The position numbers and the translations under genes were made by a program. The notes under the pieces are model-generated. The model saw only the letters and a list, made by a program, of their open reading frames with translations, made no database searches and was not told where the DNA came from. From Pithys albifrons albifrons (Eukaryota > Chordata > Aves > Passeriformes > Thamnophilidae), in NCBI RefSeq assembly GCF_047495875.1, contig NC_092497.1:79019749-79083748 (forward strand): a stretch of DNA of 64,000 nt, given 5' to 3'. This document shows, one piece after another, positions 58,106 to 64,000 of this stretch. Numbering within the stretch: the stretch's first letter is position 1; every line of letters begins with the position of its first letter.

Positions 58106-61100
58106 TAGGTTAATGGACTGATAATCCAGGACCAGGAGAAGTTCCATATCGTTGCAGATTCCTTCAGCACACAGCACAACGAGGCTACAAGAAACGTACC
58201 CTCATATACTTCCTACATTTTTCTGTCTTTCACCTGCTTTTTAAAGAGTATCCGTGTACTTCACTGAAAATGTAGGTGTGCCCTAATGACCTAAAGTGTT
58301 ACTAAAAGAGGAAGAGAATAAGAATTTTGGACAGCATAAAATTTAGAAACATTATACACTGCTGTGCATCCTCTAAAAGGTAATCAAATATTTTGCTGCA
58401 AATCAGGAGAAGAAAAGAGTAGATTAGTAGGTGCAATAAATCATAGATGAAAGACAGGCATGGAAAGAAAAATTTCCATTGGCTGATTGGGAGATACCAG
58501 TCAAGTTACAGAAGTCTAATTCAATCAAAAGATCTGCAAAACTCTAACCTTTAAGTCCCTATATCTGTAATATAGGTCAGAACAGATCAGTCACAATAAT
58601 GGAAATTATGTTCTCTTTCAAACACTGGTATGTCATCTGCAGGAGATGACACATCTCTAACAGTAAAATGCTTTATAACCTAATCCAGAAAATTTTTATG
58701 TAATTTGATTTCCATCTTCTTCTAATTCTGGGTAAAGACAACAATCTTAGGACACGTTATAATCCTCTATTCTACATTAAATACAGCCCACTAAAATAAA
58801 TCAGTTTGAGAGAACTGGAAGAATATAGTCTGGGTTTTGCTAAATCATAGTGAGGTCAGATTCTGTTTGAGACTTTCAAATATATCAACACAGACTCTAC
58901 TAAATTAATCTCACCTGTGACCAACAAGAGCTTTAATGTTCACTTTCTGAGCCTGTGTTGAGTCTCTTTCACCAGCTAGAGAGGTGATGCTGCTGTGGAC
59001 CGGCTCTGTCATTCAGTATAAAACCCCACATTCCCCTGAGTCCATCATTCCTTATCCTTCAGGCAAGTATCATGTTCCAAGATCAACCTAAATTTCTCTG
59101 CCCAAGTTTAAAGCAACTGCTAAAACATTTATTTAATACAGTGGGAAATTTGCTAATAAGCCCATTCTGCTTCTCATTATCTAAAAATATTTAATGTTGG
59201 CATCCCATTTACCTTAGATATGCAATGGATTCTACAAGAAATTTAAAATAATTGCTTTTTCAATTATTTTTTCTCTACACCTGCCCCTTGTATTAGAGTT
59301 CATTTAAACATAATTTCTATTAAGATGTTTACTAAAAAGTGAGAAGAATTTTCTTGATTTGTCAGCTTTCAAATACATTAAAGTTCCATAAGTTAGCACA
59401 TAACTTTTAATAACAAGGATGTTGGATCTGTAAATTATGTATGTCCTTATCCTTCTTAGGCTTTAGGAGAGCACTTCCTTTTTCTTTTTTACCTTTTCCA
59501 CCCCTTTTTTAAAAAACACTTGCTCCATCTAGTGGCACTTTCTCAAGGGACAAAAACCCTCACACTCATAAATGCATATAAAATCCATGTAGGAACAGAA
59601 ATCTCATATCAAAATGAGGTATTTTTCCATTCAAATAATCTAGCTTGTTCCAGGGCTTTTCCCTGTAACAACTATACAAAAAGAGGTAAAGAACAGATTA
59701 AACATGTTATTCTTACCACAAGACAAAAAGGTAAATTCCTATGGGGAAAAAATTCTCTGTAGTATTTTGTGTGCATCATTAGCAAATATGTAAAAACAAA
59801 TACTTCTTTTTGTTGACACTACAAAAATTTATTGCAACCATATTTAATATACTGTTTTGTATCTTTTAGTAACCTACTTCATCAACAAAATGCCTCATTT
59901 GGCTGACCTATCCAGCTCTAATTGGTAGTGCATTTATTGGTGGTGTCTATCTAGCTGGGCTTGTTACCTGATGGAACTGTTTTAGGTACACAAGGGAGAG
60001 GTTATTCTTAAACTAATTACACTGACTGTATGATGAGACAAACATCTCCTGGCCCAGCTTTGTCTCACTACAGTCTCTTGGTAAGCAGCTGTGAACAGCT
60101 GAGAGAAGATCTGTAAATTATTTTTTGATGGCAATAACTAGTGCTAATGGCAGGAGATTACTGCTCCAGTATTATCTTTTTCATAAGGAATTTCCATATT
60201 AGTCGCAAGGCATATTTTTTCCCCATGTGATAAAAGTAGTCACTCCTAGGAAACCAGACCAAAATTGAAAGGTGCTGAGGCCACAATCGGTTTTTTTTTT
60301 GTTTGTTTTGGGGTGTTTTTTTTTTTTTTTGTTTTGATTTTTCTGAGACAGCATGTCCTGAAGAAACACAAGATTCATATTAGCATATTCATACTCATCT
60401 TGGTCTGTTGATATTCTCTCATTTGTCTGCTTGGAAATGTGAAGGAGTATTATCTGCAATTCTGAAATTATAATCCAGCATTCCATGCTATATATTTTGG
60501 CAAATTGAATTAGTCACTAAATTTCTCCATATCTGTTTCCCCATTTCTAACAAGCACCAGTCATTGTAGAAATAAATGTCTGAACAACTATCAAAACTCA
60601 CTGACACCTCCTGTAGTTTTCTTGAAGTAAGTTAGGATTCAAGTTTACCTAACTTACAGCTTTAAAAAATTCAAGCAAGGCTAACTACTTCACATAAAAA
60701 TAGGCTTTTATTTAAGCTGGTTTCAAATAATGCCATTTTAATTTCACCTGTTCATAGATTAAATTAAGTGAAGACTATTCCATAAATGGACTATTAAGGA
60801 CGGGGGTCATGCACTATCATTAAAGATACTACTTTACAGGCATATTGATGCCTTTCCCTGGCCACTCCATATGTAAGCAAAATGTGCCTTTCTGTTTGCA
60901 CACTGTGCCATGTGCAGTAGGTCAAGCAGATGAGAACTCCAAACATACATTTCAGTGAATGCCTGACCAGTCACCTCGCTCAATGGGTTTTTTCTGCAAT
61001 TAGAACAAATATCTATTCTAGCAATTGTCACTATAATATTCTGCCCCGCTGAGTACAGTGACACTTGTTAATGATTTTAAAATGTTACTACCTTTTTAAT

Positions 61101-61491
61101 CCAACTTTAGTTACTCTAAGGTTATTGAGCCAAAAACATTATGCTTGATTGCCCTGGGGATGTCACACTCGGTGTATGTTCACAGATTACTAGAAATTCT
61201 AGCCTACTGCGAACACTACAGTCAATAACAGTTCTTCGCTTACCATCTGTAACCATTGCAAATTTGTTTTCAAACTTGTCATACTAGTCACACTTTCTGT
61301 TTTATTAGGTACCTGAACAACTGAGAAACATAGAGATACAAAAAGAGAAATAACAGCCAGAAGATTGCAACCAGGACTATTCTTCAAGTCTCCAGCTAGA
61401 ATGAAAAGAATCACTGTTTGGGGCTTGACATTCATTCCTCTTGCTCTTTCTTGATGGCACAAAAGTAAGTTTTAAGATGAAAAAATATTTC
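58106..61491. other. Unassigned sequence with a T-rich tract
   Basis: A T/G-rich run lies at 60289-60340. 59860-60180 has a less AT-rich, motif-dense look, with 'cagctgtgaacagctg' at 60088-60103 (two E-boxes), and might be a conserved element. A TATA-like 'cagtataaaacccc' lies at about 59015-59028. No gene recognised. Confidence 0.35.
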
Positions 61492-61538
61492 AAATAAAAA
61501 ATAAAATAAAATAAAATATAAAATAAAATAATAAAATA
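61492..61538. repeat. (TAAAA)n A-rich tract
   Basis: Forty-seven bases of 'taaaa' units with few interruptions. Confidence 0.93.
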
Positions 61539-63003
61539 CTTGAAAATCTAGAACCAAAAGGATTTCTCTTCCAATCACAAAATGGTTTCAATTTAGATAT
61601 TCCCTTCATCTTGTCATCAGGATGGGTTTCCTATGGCTGTAAGCTGCAACAATGTTCCAACTACCCACCTACCAGACATGGGATTTCTGCTGCAGCTTGC
61701 ATGAATATCTGTGCATTGGTGGAAAAACTGCAAGCTGAGCATCCTACATGTAAATAAAATAGGATATCAGTGTAAACAGGTAAATACATTTCCCTCCATT
61801 GCAATGCATGTTTTAAGACACAAGAAACATTTGAGAAGGACAACAAGAAGTACCACACAAAAATATTTCACGATCTGCTGTTTGGGACAGTCTTCTAAGA
61901 TATAGAGATTTGGATTTACACCTTTGTTCTGAGTAGAAGATATACAGACAGCTCTAAAGGAAATGGAGAGACAGTGTCCTTCCCAAATGCAGGGAATTTA
62001 CTTCATCAGTTTCAGTCCTAAGATCTTTCAAATACACTAGATTATGGTGGGGCATAGCACTGGTTTGGGGTGTGGATTTTTTCATTCCAAATATCTGCAA
62101 ACTTCTTTGCAAACAAGCAATCTACTTTTTTAGTAGTGACAATATAAAGTCTTGATGACAACAGTTAATTTTATTCTCTTAGTTTTATTGGTTTGAAAGG
62201 CACTAAAAGCATTTTTAATTGTTCAGTGAGATGGTCTTTAAAGAACTCTTTGGGAGATGCTGGTGAACTCTATCTCAGGGAAAAGGAAATAAGACAAATA
62301 AAATATACATGTTGGTCTATTTTCCTGCCCAACTCTATTTTTAAATACAAAGAGGATGTGTTTGTGAACTGTGAGTATCTTAAATAGTAGAAATTAATGG
62401 GTTAAGGGGATTAAGCTGCAGAGAAACTTGTGCAGGTGCATGCCAAAAAATGGAATACCAGAACATTTCAACAACTATTGCTTTCAGCATCTATTTTTAT
62501 TTTTGAGCTTTTACTTACCCCACTAAAGCAAGTTAAGAAAAAAAAGTCAATTTTACCTGAGATAAATTAAAATCTGCTTTATTTGTCATTTAGGCTATGC
62601 TGGTTATTAAAATTCTTGTTCTAGAAGATAATGAAGATCAATGCATTCTGCCCTCAGTCAATATCAGATTTACCTTAGATTCACCCTCCTTCAAATCCGT
62701 AGGAGCACATTCAGTACAAAGTTAAACAATGCCAAAACCATCCTGATAGTTCATCACTACTGTGTGGTTATCTAGAAGTCCAATCATTTACACTAGAATG
62801 TATTGGCTGGGTTAATTGATCGGGCCAAACAGAAAAAAGGCTTAGCCATTATGAGAAGTAAAAATAGTAGGGACAGCTGGAGCCTTATAAATTGACTAGA
62901 TGACTTCTCATTAAATCTGTTAGGAGACAAATGTTCTCTTACACTCCTCGCAAGGAAGTACATCATATTCCCACATCTAGTCCCACTTGGCATCAAACTC
63001 AGC
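61539..63003. other. Unassigned AT-rich sequence
   Basis: No gene or repeat family recognised. Confidence 0.4.
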
Positions 63004-63589
63004 TGTGGTGGGTTCACCTTGGCTGAATGCCAGGTGCCCACCCAGCCACTCTATCTCTTCCCTTCCCAGCCAGCCAGAGGAAAAAGCAAGGTGGGAGGAA
63101 AAAGAAATGGCACAAACTGTGGGTTGCAATAAGGCAGCTTATATTTATGCAAAAAGGTGGGAAAAACTGAAAGCAGCATGTACATTCACAGAGCAGAAGC
63201 TGGCAGTTAATCTCTACTTCCAACAAGCAGCGATGGTCGACCACTGCTCTGAGAAGCACAACTCCAGCATGCGTAACAGTTGTCAGCAGGCAGCCACAGG
63301 AGAGACAATGTATGCCTTCTCCTGCTCCTTGCCTCAGTTTTTATATCTGGGTTGATGTCATATGGTATGAAATATCCCCTTGGTCAGGGTGGGTCAGCTG
63401 GCCTACTTGTGTCCCTCCCAGGATCTCACCCCTGGCTGAAGAAGAAATGTTACAGTGCTGCGCTCAGCAGTAGCCAAAACATGGGTGTGTTATCAACACT
63501 CCTCTAGCTACCAATGCAGAGCACAGCACTGTGAGGGCTACTGTGGGAAAATGTACTCTGGTTCAGCCAGATCCACTACCCTTAACACA
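63004..63589 (-). mobile_element. Solo LTR, family A-related ERVL type, minus strand
   Basis: The plus-strand left end 'tgtggtgggttcaccttggc' with 'tgaatgccaggtgcccaccc' is the reverse of a common avian ERVL LTR 3' tip. 'gtcatatggtatgaaatatc' near 63357 matches the word 'atctggtatgaaatattt' at the same place in the minus-strand LTR at 2380-2955. The right end is set at 'cttaacaca', but no target duplication supports it. Frames at 62987-63355 and 63014-63259 run through it and are not genes. Confidence 0.65.
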
Positions 63590-63778
63590 ATTCTACTTTG
63601 CACTGCTTTCTATCAGAGTATAAAAGGATTGCTGCGTACAACAGGTATATCTGAAGCAGCTCACAAAAGGAAAAATATTGCCACCAAGAGAATTAAGTCT
63701 ATAGTTTGTTCCTATCTCTCAGATGAATCTCCTAAACCACTTTTTCTTCAGTCAAGAGTGGCAATTCTTCTTCAAATT
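63590..63778. other. Unassigned sequence
   Basis: Short spacer with nothing recognised. Confidence 0.4.
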
Positions 63779-63900
63779 CATAGAATCATAGAATCAGCCA
63801 GGTTGGAAAAGACCTCTGAGATCATCAAGTCCAACCCTTGATCCACTATCACCGCTGTTTACTAGACCAGTATCTAAAGCTCTGCACAGTCTTCCTGTTA
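63779..63900 (-). mobile_element. CR1 LINE 3' end, minus strand
   Basis: It starts 'catagaatcatagaatcagc', the reverse of the CR1 tail repeats, and continues 'caggttggaaaagacctctg', 'agatcatcaagtccaaccc' and 'ttgatccactatcaccgctg'. The tail repeats are intact and the sequence is close to the remembered consensus, so this is among the younger CR1 pieces here. It fades after about 63900. Confidence 0.93.
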
Positions 63901-63936
63901 ACTTTCAGCCTACAATTCATTGTGTTCCCACAGTCC

Positions 63937-64000
63937 CAACAAAAAAAAAACAAAACAAAACAAAAACAACAAAACAAAAAAAAAAGGGAGAGAAAGGATG
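63937..64000. repeat. (CAAAA)n A-rich tract at the window edge
   Basis: 'caaaa' and 'caaca' units up to about 63985, then a purine-rich end. It may continue beyond the window. Confidence 0.92.

Noticed and set aside
63455..63841. 128-codon frame near the right end
   Set aside because: It runs from an LTR through unique sequence into a CR1 tail, so it is a chance frame.

Overview
The window is bird DNA, most likely from a passerine. The evidence is the repeat set: several fragments of CR1, the avian LINE, two of which keep the 3' tail built on copies of 'atagaatcat' (one more has it degraded); a tRNA-Ile-headed SINE with a CR1-like tail that matches my memory of TguSINE1 from songbirds; and many solo LTRs and decayed ERVL-type proviruses. 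Base composition is AT-rich and CpG-poor outside a few repeats. No host protein-coding exon could be recognised on either strand. The open frames present are retroelement relics or chance frames, so the window reads as an intergenic or long-intronic desert.

Layout. 1-0.5 kb is a small CpG-containing block that could be a 5' exon or promoter edge. 1.4-8.2 kb holds a degenerate repeat, two abutting LTRs (2380-2955 minus, 2956-3577 plus), an LTR of a 'TGATGCC...GGCATCA' family (4157-4727), a degenerate LTR (about 6920-7445) and a minus-strand LTR (7625-8189). 8.9-12.7 kb is a decayed minus-strand ERVL-like provirus with gag, protease and reverse transcriptase remnants, broken by a roughly 0.7 kb LTR-like insert and carrying a local 120-bp tandem duplication. 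12.7-17.7 kb is mostly unassigned. CR1 pieces lie at 17.7, 22.2, 27.1, 38.6-42.9 and 63.8 kb, and a SINE at 19.0 kb. A LINE of a non-CR1 type lies at 25.7-26.5 kb. 28.2-34 kb and 34.7-38.6 kb are repeat-poor; the first contains a cluster of homeodomain-type sites near 30.8-31.1 kb. At 40.1-42.7 kb a rearranged ERVL provirus splits a CR1 element. From 45 kb to the end, solo LTRs of at least five families alternate with unassigned sequence.

In all, LTRs and ERV interiors occupy about 15-16 kb, about a quarter of the window by my boundary estimates. Perfect target-site duplications frame eight LTRs: six of 5 bp (ERVL-like), one of 6 bp (ERVK/alpharetrovirus-like) and one of 4 bp; a ninth has a 5-bp match if its left end is moved by one base. 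Every gag, pro, pol or LINE reading frame seen is interrupted. There is no operon or pathway; the elements are related only as repeated insertions, some into each other. Family names come from memory of family features, not from a database search.
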